This document shows, one piece after another, positions 11,945-21,551 of a DNA stretch of 64,000 nucleotides. A program made the position numbers and the translations under genes. Positions within the stretch are counted from its first letter, which is position 1. Each line of letters opens with the position of its first letter. Below the pieces are notes generated by a model, which made no database searches, had not been told where the DNA came from, and saw only the letters and a list, made by a program, of their open reading frames with translations. Source of the DNA: Mycolicibacter kumamotonensis (GTDB lineage: Bacteria > Actinomycetota > Actinomycetes > Mycobacteriales > Mycobacteriaceae); the NCBI RefSeq assembly GCF_002086285.1, contig NZ_MVHU01000004.1, positions 124,001 through 188,000 on the forward strand. The letters are read 5' to 3'.

Positions 11945-13777
11945 ATGGACAACATGGGAGACTCAGGGCGTTCTGAGGCCTTCGACGCGTCCAGCGGGCC
12001 GGGTATCCCCGGTGACGACCTGGCCGAGCTGGAGGAGCTGCGCCGCGAGGCCGCGGTGCTGCGCGAACAGCTGGACAGCGCCCCGCAGGACAGCGCCCGT
12101 GTCGGGCGTGACGTGCGGCAGCTCGAGGCCCACATCGACTCGCTGACTGCGCGCAACTCCAAGCTGATGGACACCCTCAAGGACGCACGTCAGCAGCTGC
12201 TTGCGCTGCGCGAGGAGGTCGACCGGCTGGGCCAGCCGCCCAGCGGGTACGGCGTGCTGCTGGCCAGCCACGACGACGACACCGTCGACGTGTTCACCTC
12301 CGGGCGACGGATGCGGCTGAACATCTCGCCGAACATCGACGTCTCGACCCTCAAAAAGGGTCAGACGGTGCGGCTCAACGAGGCACTGACCGTTGTCGAG
12401 GCCACCGCCTTCGAATCAGTCGGCGAGATTTCAACCCTGCGTGAGGTGCTGGCCGACGGTCACCGGGCGCTGGTGGTGGGCCACGCCGATGAGGAGCGCA
12501 TCGTCTGGCTGGCCGAGCCGCTGGTCGCCCCCGACCTTCCCGACAGCAACCCGGACGCCATGTCCGATGACCGGCGTCCCCGCAAGCTGCGCCCCGGCGA
12601 CTCGCTGCTGGTCGACACCAAGGCCGGCTACGCGTTCGAGCGCATCCCCAAGGCCGAGGTCGAAGACCTGGTGCTCGAGGAGGTGCCCGACGTCAGCTAC
12701 GGCGACATCGGCGGCCTGACTCGCCAGATCGAGCAGATCCGGGACGCCGTGGAACTGCCGTTCCTGCACAAGGACCTCTACCGCGAGTACGCGCTGCGTC
12801 CGCCCAAAGGGGTGCTGCTCTACGGTCCGCCCGGCTGCGGTAAGACGCTGATCGCCAAGGCGGTGGCCAACTCACTGGCCAAGAAGATGGCCGAGGTGCG
12901 CGGCGACGACGCCCACGAGGCCAAGTCGTACTTCCTCAACATCAAGGGCCCCGAGCTGCTCAACAAGTTCGTCGGCGAGACCGAGCGTCACATCCGGCTG
13001 ATCTTCCAGCGTGCGCGGGAGAAGGCCTCCGAAGGCACCCCAGTGATCGTGTTCTTCGACGAGATGGACTCGATCTTCCGCACCCGCGGCACCGGCGTCT
13101 CTTCGGATGTGGAGACGACGGTGGTTCCCCAGCTGCTCAGTGAGATCGACGGCGTGGAGGGGCTGGAGAACGTCATCGTGATCGGCGCCTCCAACCGGGA
13201 GGACATGATCGACCCGGCGATCCTGCGGCCCGGCCGCCTCGACGTCAAGATCAAGATCGAGCGCCCGGATGCCGAAGCCGCCCAGGACATCTTCTCCAAG
13301 TACCTCACCGTGGGGCTGCCGGTGCACGCCGACGACCTGGCCGAGTTCGGCGGGGACCGAGCGGCCTGCATCAAGGCGATGATCGAGAAGGTCGTCGACC
13401 GGATGTACGCCGAGATCGACGACAACCGGTTCCTGGAGGTCACCTACGCCAACGGGGACAAGGAAGTCATGTACTTCAAGGACTTCAACTCCGGGGCGAT
13501 GATCCAGAACGTCGTCGACCGCGCGAAGAAGAACGCGATCAAGTCGGTGCTGGAGACGGGTCAGCCCGGTCTGCGCATCCAGCACCTGCTGGACTCGATC
13601 GTCGACGAGTTCGCCGAGAACGAGGACCTGCCCAACACCACCAATCCCGATGACTGGGCGCGGATCTCGGGCAAGAAGGGGGAGCGGATCGTCTACATCC
13701 GCACCCTGGTCACCGGCAAGAGCTCGAGCGCCAGCCGTGCCATCGACACCGAATCCAACCTGGGCCAGTACCTCTAG
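11945..13777 (+). CDS. mpa: Proteasome-associated AAA+ ATPase Mpa/ARC
   Basis: 610 residues. Unfolds pupylated proteins and feeds them to the 20S proteasome. An N-terminal coiled coil (about 20-75) binds Pup; OB domains cover about 80-240; the AAA+ module has Walker A GPPGCGKT near residue 294 and Walker B VFFDEMDS near 369. The C-terminus ends QYL, the penultimate-Tyr tail that docks into the proteasome. ATG 11945 is chosen because AAGGAG (11933-11938) lies 6 nt before it; ATG 11954 would give the M. tuberculosis-like MGxSxRSEAF start. A TAGCGT -10 candidate is at 11893-11898. Confidence 0.97.
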   Translation: MDNMGDSGRSEAFDASSGPGIPGDDLAELEELRREAAVLREQLDSAPQDSARVGRDVRQLEAHIDSLTARNSKLMDTLKDARQQLLALREEVDRLGQPPSGYGVLLASHDDDTVDVFTSGRRMRLNISPNIDVSTLKKGQTVRLNEALTVVEATAFESVGEISTLREVLADGHRALVVGHADEERIVWLAEPLVAPDLPDSNPDAMSDDRRPRKLRPGDSLLVDTKAGYAFERIPKAEVEDLVLEEVPDVSYGDIGGLTRQIEQIRDAVELPFLHKDLYREYALRPPKGVLLYGPPGCGKTLIAKAVANSLAKKMAEVRGDDAHEAKSYFLNIKGPELLNKFVGETERHIRLIFQRAREKASEGTPVIVFFDEMDSIFRTRGTGVSSDVETTVVPQLLSEIDGVEGLENVIVIGASNREDMIDPAILRPGRLDVKIKIERPDAEAAQDIFSKYLTVGLPVHADDLAEFGGDRAACIKAMIEKVVDRMYAEIDDNRFLEVTYANGDKEVMYFKDFNSGAMIQNVVDRAKKNAIKSVLETGQPGLRIQHLLDSIVDEFAENEDLPNTTNPDDWARISGKKGERIVYIRTLVTGKSSSASRAIDTESNLGQYL

Positions 13778-13805
13778 CCGCGCCCGGTGGCGCGAAGCCC
13801 CCAGT

Positions 13806-13871
13806 GGCGCGAGCGTGCGTGTTTGCACATCGACACGCCGCAAATCTTGTACAACTACGCACGCTCGCGCC
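13806..13871. repeat. Dispersed palindromic repeat, copy B
   Basis: Perfect 15-bp inverted arms GGCGCGAGCGTGCGT (13806-13820) and ACGCACGCTCGCGCC (13857-13871) around a 36-bp centre. The centre is near-identical in places to copy A (6121-6180). It lies between the convergent ends of mpa and the small membrane-protein gene, where such a stem could act as a transcription end or RNA-stabilising structure. Confidence 0.92.
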
Positions 13872-13886
13872 GGCCGCCACCCGCGC

Positions 13887-14303
13887 CTAGCCCGATTTGC
13901 CTAGCTGCTCGGTTGCGACTTTGGTGGCGCCGATAGCCGCATAGGTGCCCGTCAGGGCCACCATGCTCAGAGCCGCCCGCAACGGCAGATCGCGGCGTAT
14001 CAGGTGGCCGACGCCGTTGACGGTGTCGGTGGTGTCGACCGCCAGGGCGAGCCGCCTCCAGCGATGGCGTTCCGCGGTGGCACTGGTCAGGTAGCCCAAG
14101 CCCATCGCGAATGCACGCGCGCCATAGATCCGGGTCAGGTAGGTGAGTTCGGGGGAGGGTGTGACGCCCAGGATTCTGGCGAAGCCCCGCGGTGCGGCCA
14201 GCGAGGCGGCGGCAAGGACCACCCGCCCGAGTGCCATCAGGCTCAAGGCGCTGGTGCGACTCTCGTCGACGGCGACGTCCTGAGCGACATGTGTCGTTGC
14301 CAT
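13887..14303 (-). CDS. Small predicted membrane protein, DUF4267-like
   Basis: 138 residues with about four moderately hydrophobic helices (LSLMALGRVVLAAASLAAP, YGARAFAMGLGYLTS, ALAVDTTDTVNGVGHL, AALSMVALTGTYAAIGA). The arrangement recalls the DUF4267 family of small membrane proteins, but I do not recognise it with certainty. ATG 14303 has a good GAGGAGG upstream. It is divergent from the TetR gene, and the perfect palindrome between them makes it a likely target of that regulator. Confidence 0.7.
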   Translation of the reverse strand: MATTHVAQDVAVDESRTSALSLMALGRVVLAAASLAAPRGFARILGVTPSPELTYLTRIYGARAFAMGLGYLTSATAERHRWRRLALAVDTTDTVNGVGHLIRRDLPLRAALSMVALTGTYAAIGATKVATEQLGKSG

Positions 14304-14331
14304 GCGAGCCTCCTCGTCCGGTCGAACTAAC

Positions 14332-14348
14332 TGACTGACCGTCAGTCA
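14332..14348. promoter_or_regulatory. Perfect palindromic operator between divergent genes
   Basis: TGACTGAC-C-GTCAGTCA: two 8-bp arms around one base. It lies 29 bp before the start of the minus-strand membrane-protein gene and 81 bp before the TetR-family gene. Size and symmetry are typical of TetR operators, so autoregulation and control of the neighbour are inferred. Confidence 0.8.
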
Positions 14349-14428
14349 TGTTACCGTAGCGGTGGCTGCACGCCACTGTCAAACGTGTTCGGCGCCGGCG
14401 GCACCGATCCCGAGAAAGGAGATGTGCC

Positions 14429-15055
14429 TTGGCGCAACAGGGATCTCGACGACGACGCACGACGTTGCCCGCCGAACAACGGGAACGTCAGTTGTTGGAG
14501 GTGACCCGAGGCTTGCTGCTGGCCGACGGGCCGACCGAGCTGACGGTGGACAAGGTCACCGCGGCGGCCCAGGTCGCCAAGGGCACCTTCTACCTGTACT
14601 TCGATTCCAAGGATCACCTGCTGGCGAAACTGTGGTCCGACTACCTGGAGACCTTCCTGGCCACCGTGCGGGGCCAGCTCACCGCCACGACGCCCTCGGC
14701 CCCCGGTTGGCCCGCGGCAATCGATGCGCTGATCGAGCAGATGGTCCGCTACGACATCGCCAACGCGGCGCTGCACCGGGCGGTGTTCTCACAAGCCTCC
14801 GGTGACGGATTGCGCCAACTACGCCAAGCCGATTCGAAAGTCATCACGCTGCTGGCCGACGCGATCGCCGCCGCCGTAGTTGCCGGGGCCGCCACGGTGG
14901 CCGATCCGGCCACCACGGCAGGGCTGTTGTACTACGCCGTCGACGGCCTGTTGAACGCCGCTTACCTGGGCGAGGCCGAGCCGGACGCGGACGTCATCAT
15001 CGCCGCGGCCCGGGAGATGGCCCACCGGACCCTACTCACCAACCGGCCCCGCTGA
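14429..15055 (+). CDS. TetR family transcriptional regulator
   Basis: 208 residues. An N-terminal helix-turn-helix (about 15-65) includes LTVDKVTAAAQVAKGTFYLYFDSKDHLL, the classical TetR recognition region. The C-terminal helical part would bind a ligand and dimerise; the ligand is unknown. TTG 14429 is supported by AAGGAG at 14416-14421. The palindrome at 14332-14348 upstream is the probable operator. It is followed by dop on the same strand, but dop has its own -10 element. Confidence 0.9.
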   Translation: MAQQGSRRRRTTLPAEQRERQLLEVTRGLLLADGPTELTVDKVTAAAQVAKGTFYLYFDSKDHLLAKLWSDYLETFLATVRGQLTATTPSAPGWPAAIDALIEQMVRYDIANAALHRAVFSQASGDGLRQLRQADSKVITLLADAIAAAVVAGAATVADPATTAGLLYYAVDGLLNAAYLGEAEPDADVIIAAAREMAHRTLLTNRPR

Positions 15056-15077
15056 TGGCCTCGCATAGGCTGAGGCC

Positions 15078-16586
15078 ATGCAACGGATCATCGGGACGGA
15101 AGTCGAATACGGCATTGCTTCGCCGTCGGATCCGACCGCGAACCCGATCCTGACCTCCACTCAGGCGGTACTGGCCTACGCGGCGGCGGCCGGTATCCCG
15201 CGCGCCAAGCGCACCCGCTGGGACTACGAGGTGGAATCCCCGCTGCGCGACGCCCGCGGCTTCGACCTGTCCCGCTCGTCGGGCCCGCCGCCGATCATCG
15301 ACGCCGACGAGGTCGGGGCGGCCAACATGATCCTGACCAACGGGGCCCGGCTGTATGTCGACCACGCCCACCCGGAGTACTCCGCGCCCGAGGTCACCGA
15401 CCCGCTGGACGCGGTGATCTGGGACAAGGCCGGCGAGCGGGTGATGGAGGCCGCCGCCCGCCACGTGGCCAGCGTCCCGGGGGCCGCCAAGCTGCAGCTC
15501 TACAAGAACAACATCGACAACAAGGGTGCCTCCTACGGCACCCACGAGAACTACCTGATGAGCCGGCAGACACCGTTCTCGGCGATCATCGCCGGCCTGA
15601 CCCCGTTCCTGGTGTCGCGGCAGGTGGTCACCGGTTCCGGCCGCGTCGGCCTGGGCCCCGCCGGGGACGAACCGGGCTTCCAGCTCTCCCAGCGCGCCGA
15701 CTACATCGAGGTCGAGGTCGGCCTGGAGACCACCCTCAAGCGCGGCATCATCAACACCCGCGACGAACCGCACGCCGACGCCGACAAGTATCGCCGGCTG
15801 CACGTCATCATCGGCGACGCCAACCTCGCCGAGACCTCCACGTATCTGAAGTTGGGCACCACGGCGCTGGTGCTCGACCTCATCGAGGAGGGCCCCGAGC
15901 ACGGCATCGACCTGACCGACCTGACGCTGGCCCGTCCGGTGCGCGCGGTGCACGTGATCAGTCGCGACCCGACGCTGCGGGCGACCGTGGCGCTGGCCGA
16001 CGGCCGGGAGATGACCGCCCTTGCGCTGCAACGGATCTACCTGGACCGGGTGGCCAAGCTGGTCGACGCCCGCGATCCGGATCCGCGCGCCACCGACATC
16101 ATCGAGACCTGGGCCCGGGTCCTCGATCAGCTGGAACGCGACCCGATGGAGTGCGCCGACCTGCTGGACTGGCCGGCCAAGCTGCGCCTGCTGGAGGGTT
16201 TCCGGCAGCGCGAGAACCTGAGCTGGTCGGCTCCGCGGCTGCACCTGATCGACCTGCAGTACTCCGACGTCCGGCTGGACAAGGGCCTCTACAACCGGCT
16301 GGTCGCCCGCGGTTCCATGCAGCGGTTGATCACCGAGCAGCAGGTCCTCGACGCGGTGGACAACCCACCCACCGACACCCGTGCCTACTTCCGCGGCGAG
16401 TGCCTGCGCCGGTTCGGCGCCGACATCGCGGCGGCCAGCTGGGACTCGGTGATCTTCGACCTCGGCGGGGAGTCGCTGGTCCGCATTCCCACCCTGGAGC
16501 CGCTGCGCGGCAGCAAGGCCCACGTCGGGGCGTTGCTGGACTCGGTAGACAGCGCAGCTGAGCTGGTCGAACAACTGACCACCTAG
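15078..16586 (+). CDS. dop: Pup deamidase/depupylase
   Basis: 502 residues. Converts the C-terminal Gln of Pup to Glu and also removes Pup from substrates, using the glutamine-synthetase-like fold shared with PafA. The start [23 protein letters not shown] with the metal-binding Glu of GTEVEYG, and the loop following [26 protein letters not shown], are characteristic of Dop rather than PafA. The -10 element TAGGCT (15066-15071) ends 6 nt before ATG 15078, so the transcript is probably leaderless. It heads the dop-pup-prcB-prcA cluster. Confidence 0.96.
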   Translation: MQRIIGTEVEYGIASPSDPTANPILTSTQAVLAYAAAAGIPRAKRTRWDYEVESPLRDARGFDLSRSSGPPPIIDADEVGAANMILTNGARLYVDHAHPEYSAPEVTDPLDAVIWDKAGERVMEAAARHVASVPGAAKLQLYKNNIDNKGASYGTHENYLMSRQTPFSAIIAGLTPFLVSRQVVTGSGRVGLGPAGDEPGFQLSQRADYIEVEVGLETTLKRGIINTRDEPHADADKYRRLHVIIGDANLAETSTYLKLGTTALVLDLIEEGPEHGIDLTDLTLARPVRAVHVISRDPTLRATVALADGREMTALALQRIYLDRVAKLVDARDPDPRATDIIETWARVLDQLERDPMECADLLDWPAKLRLLEGFRQRENLSWSAPRLHLIDLQYSDVRLDKGLYNRLVARGSMQRLITEQQVLDAVDNPPTDTRAYFRGECLRRFGADIAAASWDSVIFDLGGESLVRIPTLEPLRGSKAHVGALLDSVDSAAELVEQLTT

Positions 16587-16687
16587 GCGCCGCGCGCCTT
16601 AGCCCACGTCCGCGCCGGTACCGACGGTAGGGTGGAGAAACCGACGTGCGCGTGATGCGCAAGCCGATGGAGATGCAGGAGGCAGCG

Positions 16688-16882
16688 ATGGCTCAGGAGC
16701 AGACCAAGCGTGGCGGTGGCGGTGGCGACGAGGACGACCCCACCGGTCCCGCGGCCGCCGGCCAGGAGCGTCGCGAGAAGCTGACCGGCGAGACCGACGA
16801 CCTGCTCGACGAGATCGACGACGTGCTGGAAGAGAACGCGGAGGACTTCGTGCGCGCGTACGTCCAAAAGGGCGGCCAGTGA
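16688..16882 (+). CDS. pup: Prokaryotic ubiquitin-like protein
   Basis: 64 residues, ending in GGQ as expected for a Pup that must be deamidated by Dop before ligation. The C-terminal half ([20 protein letters not shown]-like region) forms the helix that pairs with the Mpa coiled coil. ATG 16688 is chosen because it gives the exact family start [14 protein letters not shown] and has GGAGG just upstream; a frame extension to 16646 is not used. Its TGA overlaps the GTG of prcB (GTGA), so expression of tag and protease is coupled. Confidence 0.98.
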   Translation: MAQEQTKRGGGGGDEDDPTGPAAAGQERREKLTGETDDLLDEIDDVLEENAEDFVRAYVQKGGQ

Positions 16883-17763
16883 GCTGGCCCTTCCATGACC
16901 GTCTTCCCGTCCAATCCGCGCTCCCGGGGCTGCCGTCGGCCTCGGTAGACCTGTCGTCGTTCTCGGACTTCCTGCGCCGCCAGGCGCCGGATCTGCTGCC
17001 GGCGGGCAGCGCGGGCCAGAGCTCCGGCGCCGGGGCGGAGCTGCCGCACGGCACCACGATCGTCGCGCTGAAATACCCCGGCGGTGTGGTGATGGCCGGG
17101 GACCGGCGCTCCACCCAGGGCAACATGATCGCCGGGCGTGACGTGCAGAAGGTCTACATCACCGACGACTACACCGCCACCGGCATCGCCGGCACCGCGG
17201 CGATCGCCGTCGAATTCGCCCGGCTCTACGCCGTCGAGCTTGAGCATTACGAGAAACTCGAAGGGGTGCCGCTGACGTTCGCCGGAAAGGTGAACCGGCT
17301 GGCGATCATGGTGCGCGGCAACCTGGGCGCGGCGATGCAGGGGTTGCTGGCGCTGCCATTGCTGGTGGCCTATGACATCGACGAGGCTGACACCCAGCAC
17401 GCCGGGCGCATCGTGTCGTTCGACGCCGCCGGGGGATGGAACATCGAGGAGGAGGGCTATCAGGCGGTCGGCTCCGGATCGCTGTTCGCCAAGTCCTCGA
17501 TGAAGAAGCTGTACGCGCAGGTGGCCGACGCGGATTCGGCGCTTCGAGTGGCGGTCGAGGCACTGTACGACGCCGCCGACGACGATTCCGCCACCGGCGG
17601 ACCGGATCTGGTGCGCGGCATCTACCCGACGGCGGTCACCATCGACGCCGACGGCGCCGTCGACATCCCCGAGGAGCGCATCGCCGAGCTGGCCCGGGAA
17701 GTCATCGAGAGTCGCACTCGCGGGCGGGATCCGGAGCCGAAGAGCAAGCGGGGTAAGAAATGA
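16879..17763 (+). CDS. prcB: 20S proteasome beta subunit
   Basis: 294 residues. The catalytic subunit: after removal of a 58-residue propeptide, Thr59 in the [13 protein letters not shown] junction becomes the N-terminal nucleophile. Asp and Lys of the active site are in [10 protein letters not shown] and the later GRDVQKVY segment. The GTG start is inside the pup stop, and the TGA overlaps the prcA ATG (ATGA), so the two subunits are co-translated in near-equal amounts. The charged tail EPKSKRGKK is usual. Confidence 0.97.
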   Translation: MSWPFHDRLPVQSALPGLPSASVDLSSFSDFLRRQAPDLLPAGSAGQSSGAGAELPHGTTIVALKYPGGVVMAGDRRSTQGNMIAGRDVQKVYITDDYTATGIAGTAAIAVEFARLYAVELEHYEKLEGVPLTFAGKVNRLAIMVRGNLGAAMQGLLALPLLVAYDIDEADTQHAGRIVSFDAAGGWNIEEEGYQAVGSGSLFAKSSMKKLYAQVADADSALRVAVEALYDAADDDSATGGPDLVRGIYPTAVTIDADGAVDIPEERIAELAREVIESRTRGRDPEPKSKRGKK

Positions 17764-18506
17764 GCTTCCCGTACTTCATCTCCCCTGAGCAGGCGATGCG
17801 CGAGCGGAGTGAGCTGGCGCGCAAGGGCATCGCCCGCGGCCGCAGCGTGGTGGCGCTGGCCTACGCCGACGGGGTGCTGTTCGTCGCCGAGAATCCTTCG
17901 CGCTCACTGCAGAAGATCAGCGAGCTCTACGACCGGGTCGGGTTCGCCGCCGCGGGCCGGATCAACGAATTCGAGAACCTGCGCCGCGGTGGCATCCAGT
18001 TCGCCGACACCCGCGGCTACGCCTACGACCGCCGCGACGTCACCGCACGCCAGCTGGCCAACGTCTACGCCCAGACCCTGGGAACGATCTTCACCGAGCA
18101 GGCGAAGCCCTACGAAGTCGAGCTGTGCGTGGCCGGAGTGGCCTACCAGGGTCAGGCCAAAGCCCCTGAGCTGTACCGGATCACCTACGACGGGTCGATC
18201 ACCGACGAGCCGCATTACGTGGTGATGGGCGGCACCACTGAGCCGGTGATCGCCGCGCTCAAGGAGTCTTACACCGAGAACGCCGCACTGCCCGACGCCC
18301 TGCGGCTCGCGGTCAACGCCTTGCAGCAGCCCGACACCGGCAATGGATCCGAGTCCCGCAAGTTGGGGCCCGGCACCCTTGAGGTGGCCATTCTGGACGC
18401 CAACCGGCCGCGACGGGCCTTTCGTAGGATCGCTCGGTCGACATTGGAAGAGTTGCTGCCGCAGGCAGATTCGTCGGGGGAGACATCAGGCGACGCTTCC
18501 GGCTAG
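17760..18506 (+). CDS. prcA: 20S proteasome alpha subunit
   Basis: 248 residues. It forms the outer rings and gate of the barrel; the N-terminus [27 protein letters not shown] is the gating/H0 helix region that interacts with activators such as Mpa. It has no propeptide and no catalytic Thr, as expected. The ATG overlaps the prcB stop. The C-terminal tail ([11 protein letters not shown]) is low complexity. The next gene on the strand, a GntR regulator, begins only 8 bp later. Confidence 0.97.
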   Translation: MSFPYFISPEQAMRERSELARKGIARGRSVVALAYADGVLFVAENPSRSLQKISELYDRVGFAAAGRINEFENLRRGGIQFADTRGYAYDRRDVTARQLANVYAQTLGTIFTEQAKPYEVELCVAGVAYQGQAKAPELYRITYDGSITDEPHYVVMGGTTEPVIAALKESYTENAALPDALRLAVNALQQPDTGNGSESRKLGPGTLEVAILDANRPRRAFRRIARSTLEELLPQADSSGETSGDASG

Positions 18507-18514
18507 GGATTGCG

Positions 18515-19171
18515 GTGCCGAAGAAATACGGGGTCAAAGAGAAGGAGCTGGTCGCCGGCCACATCGTCGACCTTGTCCTATCCGGTGAACTGCGCACCGG
18601 CGACCGCATCAACCGCGATGCGATCGCGGCGAACCTGGGTGTCAGCCGACTGCCTGTGCAGCAGGCCCTGGATCAACTCGAGTACGAAGGCCTGGTGGTC
18701 AGCCATTACCACCGGGGTGTGTTCGTCGAGCGGTTCGATGAGGCCGCCGTGCTCGAACAGCATGAGCTGCACGGGGTGCTGAACGGTATTGCGTCGGCAC
18801 GAGCGGCCACCAATCCGACCCCGCGGGTCCTGGCCGAACTCGATGCCGCACTGCGGACGTTGCGAGCCAGCAAGGAGCCCGGGGCGTTTCAGGAAGCGGC
18901 CTACGCCTACCGGCGCATCATCGTCGAGGAGTACGCCGGCCCCCGGTTGCAGGCGGCGATCGTTGCGGCACGCGTCTTCGCGCCGCGCGGATTCTGGGGG
19001 AGCTACCCCCGGGGCAATGCGGAGTTCGCTCACACCTACGAAGCGGAGACCGCGGCGATCCATGCGCGTGATGCCGAGGCCGCACGGGCCGCGAACATGG
19101 AGCGGGCGGACCTACGGGCCAAGGTGGTGATCGCCGAGCTGACCGCCCGCGGCGTGCTGGGTGCGTCATAG
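18515..19171 (+). CDS. GntR family regulator, FadR/FCD-like
   Basis: 218 residues from GTG 18515. An N-terminal winged helix (about 8-75) has LSGELRTGDRINRDAIAANLGVSRLPVQQALDQLE, the typical GntR recognition region, followed by a wing (GLVVSHYHRGVFV). The C-terminal helical domain (about 85-215) resembles FCD effector domains, but the His/Asp metal set is not clear. It is 8 bp behind prcA, so it is probably the last gene of the proteasome transcript. A strong terminator follows at 19215-19252. Confidence 0.88.
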   Translation: MPKKYGVKEKELVAGHIVDLVLSGELRTGDRINRDAIAANLGVSRLPVQQALDQLEYEGLVVSHYHRGVFVERFDEAAVLEQHELHGVLNGIASARAATNPTPRVLAELDAALRTLRASKEPGAFQEAAYAYRRIIVEEYAGPRLQAAIVAARVFAPRGFWGSYPRGNAEFAHTYEAETAAIHARDAEAARAANMERADLRAKVVIAELTARGVLGAS

Positions 19172-19214
19172 GGGGCTATGAGGCCTGAGGGTCGGCGGAC
19201 GTGGCTTTGAGCCG

Positions 19215-19252
19215 GGGAAGGCCCGGCACGCGGTGGCGTGCCGGGCCTTCCC
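19215..19252. terminator. Bidirectional terminator hairpin
   Basis: Perfect 17-bp stem: GGGAAGGCCCGGCACGC (19215-19231) and its complement (19236-19252) with a GGTG loop. It lies between the end of the GntR gene and the convergent end of the PGRS gene. There is no long U-run, as is common in mycobacteria. Confidence 0.9.
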
Positions 19253-19267
19253 GTTTGGGGCGTCTGC

Positions 19268-21502
19268 CTACTCCGCGGGTGCGGGGTGCGCGCCCTGACC
19301 GCCGGTGCCGCCGGTGCCGCCGGTCGTCCCGACGGGAGCACCGCCGGGCTGGCCGGGCCCGCCGGGGGTCTCGCCGACCGCACCGCCGGTACCACCGCTG
19401 CCGCCGGTGCCGCCGTTGACGGCGCCGGCGCCGTTGCCGCCGTTGCCACCGGTTCCGCCGTTGCCGCCGACCGGATCGGTGGAGGGGGAACCGCCGTCGA
19501 CGTAACCACCGCCGGCCCCGCCGGCGCCCCCGTTGCCGCCGTTGCCGGCGTGGCTGGGCCCGATACCCAGGTCGTTGGCCGGCGTTTCGACGCCGCCACT
19601 AGTACCCCCGATGCCGCCATTGCCGCCGTTGCCGGCTGTTGTTGCTCCGGCTCCGCCGTTGCCGCCGGTGCCGCCGTTGCCGCCGGAGGCAGTGCCGGAG
19701 CCGCCGGCCCCGCCTGCCCCACCGTCGCCGCCGGCGCCACCACCCGACAGGGCGCTGCCCACGTTGGCCCCGCCGTTGCCGCCGTTGCCGCCGTTGCCGC
19801 CGACGCTGACCACACCGGGTCCCGGGGCGCCGTTGCCGCCGGCACCACCCGCCCCACCAGTCCCCGCGGCGACAGTGCCGGCGCCGCCGCCGCCACTGCC
19901 GCCGTTGCCGCCGTTGCCGCCGATGCTGTAAGTGTTGCCGTCGTGCTGCCAGCCGGTGCTGGTACCGCCGTCACCACCCTTACCGCCGGCATGGCCGCCG
20001 CCACTGCCGCCGCTACCGCCGTTGCCGCCGTTGCCGCCGGCATAGGTACCGGTGCCGCCCTTGCCGCCGTCGCCGCCAGGGCCACCGGTAAAGCCGGAAC
20101 CCCCGGTGCCGCCGTTGCCACCAATGGTCTGGACGGTAGGGTCATCGGTGGCGGCGTTGCCACCATCGCCGCCAAGCCCCCCGCCTTCGCCGCGGCCCGA
20201 GCCGCCGTTGCCGCCGTTGCCGCCCTTGCCGGCGCCGGCGAAGCCGCCGTCGCCGCCGTCGCCGCCTCTGCCGCCGGTCACTGCGCCACTGTCCCTGGCT
20301 CCAGCCGAAGACAGGCCAGCGGACCCACCGCTACCGCCGTTGCCGCCGTTGGCCCCGGCGCCACCATTGCCGCCATTGCCGCCGTCGGCGCCGATGCCGG
20401 TCCCGAACGAGTAGCCACCGGCGTTGGCTCCGTTGCCGCCAGCGCCGCCGTTGCCGAGGTAGATGCCGTTGGCGTCCTGGTAGGCGTTGCCGCCGTTGCC
20501 GCCGTTGCCGCCGACTGCGTTGGCACCGTACTGCCCGGCACGTCCGAAGGACGGGTCGCTGTAGATGGTGGAGCCGCGGGCCCCGGCCGCACCACCCGTG
20601 CCGGCTCTAAGGCCGACCTGGGCATTTGCGCCGTTGCCGCCGTTGACGTGCTCGGCGGTGCCGTTGGCGCCGTCCCCGCCGTTGCCGCCGCGGCCACCAT
20701 CGCCACCATTGCCGCCGTTTCCGAACATGAAGCTGCTGCGGCCGCCGCCCCCGCCGTTGCCCCCGGCACTGGGGCGTCCGCCGTTACCGTCGCCGCCGTT
20801 GGCCCACGTGCCGGCGGCACCGTTGGCGCCGGTACCGCCGTTGCCGCCGTTGCCGCCGTTGCCGAAGAACCATCCAGACGCGTTGCCGCCAGCACCGGCG
20901 TTGCCGCCTGCGATAGTCGGGTCGAGGGAGGCGCCGCCGTTGCCGCCGTTGCCGCCGTTGCCCATCCAGTTGCCGCCGGCTCCGCCGGCGCCGCCGTCGG
21001 CGCCGGCTCCGCCGTCACCGCCATCGCCGCCGTCGCCGAGCCAGCCCGGCGCGTTGCCGCCGTTGCCGCCTGCGACCCCGGCTTCGGTGCTGTCCCAGCC
21101 GTCACCGCCATCGCCGAACCACAGGCCGCCGTTGCCGCCGTCCGGGTTCTCGGCGGTGCCGTCGACGCCGTTGCCGATCAGGAACTGGCCGGCGGCGGTG
21201 TTGATCCAGCCGTTGACCATCTCACCGAAGTCGCTGGTGATCCAGGACTGCAGACTGTCATGCAGCGGGTCATAGACCCACTGGTCGATCATGCCGGTCC
21301 AGTCGAAGGCGCCCACCTCGGCCGGGCCGGGGTCCAGCCATGCCGAAGTATCGAAAAGCTCAGCGATCCAATCGAACTCGTCGGCCTGCGCCGGCGTCGG
21401 CACGGTCAGCGGGGCCATCCCGAAGGCCAGGAATGCGCCCACCGCACTGGCAGTGCCAACCGCCCGAAAGTGACGGCGCGGGTTGGTGTGATGACGACTC
21501 AT
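19268..21502 (-). CDS. Secreted PGRS-domain protein without a PE domain
   Basis: 744 residues. ATG 21502 begins MSRHHTNPRRHFRAVG, followed by a hydrophobic signal ([14 protein letters not shown]) ending at AQAD, then a 100-residue non-repetitive region rich in Trp/Asp/Phe (DEFDWIAELFD, WVYDPLHDSL, DGTAENPDGG). Then about 600 residues of GGxGG repeats, the polymorphic GC-rich type of PE_PGRS proteins. The PE domain (Pro-Glu near residue 8 and its helical pair) is absent, so export probably uses the signal peptide rather than type VII secretion. It shares its N-terminal design with the protein at 57080-61111. TAG stop at 19268-19270. Function unknown. Confidence 0.85.
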   Translation of the reverse strand: MSRHHTNPRRHFRAVGTASAVGAFLAFGMAPLTVPTPAQADEFDWIAELFDTSAWLDPGPAEVGAFDWTGMIDQWVYDPLHDSLQSWITSDFGEMVNGWINTAAGQFLIGNGVDGTAENPDGGNGGLWFGDGGDGWDSTEAGVAGGNGGNAPGWLGDGGDGGDGGAGADGGAGGAGGNWMGNGGNGGNGGASLDPTIAGGNAGAGGNASGWFFGNGGNGGNGGTGANGAAGTWANGGDGNGGRPSAGGNGGGGGRSSFMFGNGGNGGDGGRGGNGGDGANGTAEHVNGGNGANAQVGLRAGTGGAAGARGSTIYSDPSFGRAGQYGANAVGGNGGNGGNAYQDANGIYLGNGGAGGNGANAGGYSFGTGIGADGGNGGNGGAGANGGNGGSGGSAGLSSAGARDSGAVTGGRGGDGGDGGFAGAGKGGNGGNGGSGRGEGGGLGGDGGNAATDDPTVQTIGGNGGTGGSGFTGGPGGDGGKGGTGTYAGGNGGNGGSGGSGGGHAGGKGGDGGTSTGWQHDGNTYSIGGNGGNGGSGGGGAGTVAAGTGGAGGAGGNGAPGPGVVSVGGNGGNGGNGGANVGSALSGGGAGGDGGAGGAGGSGTASGGNGGTGGNGGAGATTAGNGGNGGIGGTSGGVETPANDLGIGPSHAGNGGNGGAGGAGGGYVDGGSPSTDPVGGNGGTGGNGGNGAGAVNGGTGGSGGTGGAVGETPGGPGQPGGAPVGTTGGTGGTGGQGAHPAPAE

Positions 21503-21551
21503 CTTGACGGAAACCTTTCTGAGAAAAGAGGGGGATAAGGGCTTTGGGCGA

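Noticed and set aside
11311-12180. Longer form of the Mtb12-like gene
   Set aside because: The added 127 residues lie opposite the mpa start and promoter; the signal peptide begins at 11799.
19238-21538. 766-codon open frame on the plus strand across the PGRS gene
   Set aside because: It is the complement of GGxGG-coding DNA, all Ala/Val/Gly; high GC and the repeat keep all frames open. The minus-strand frame has a signal peptide and a structured N-terminus.
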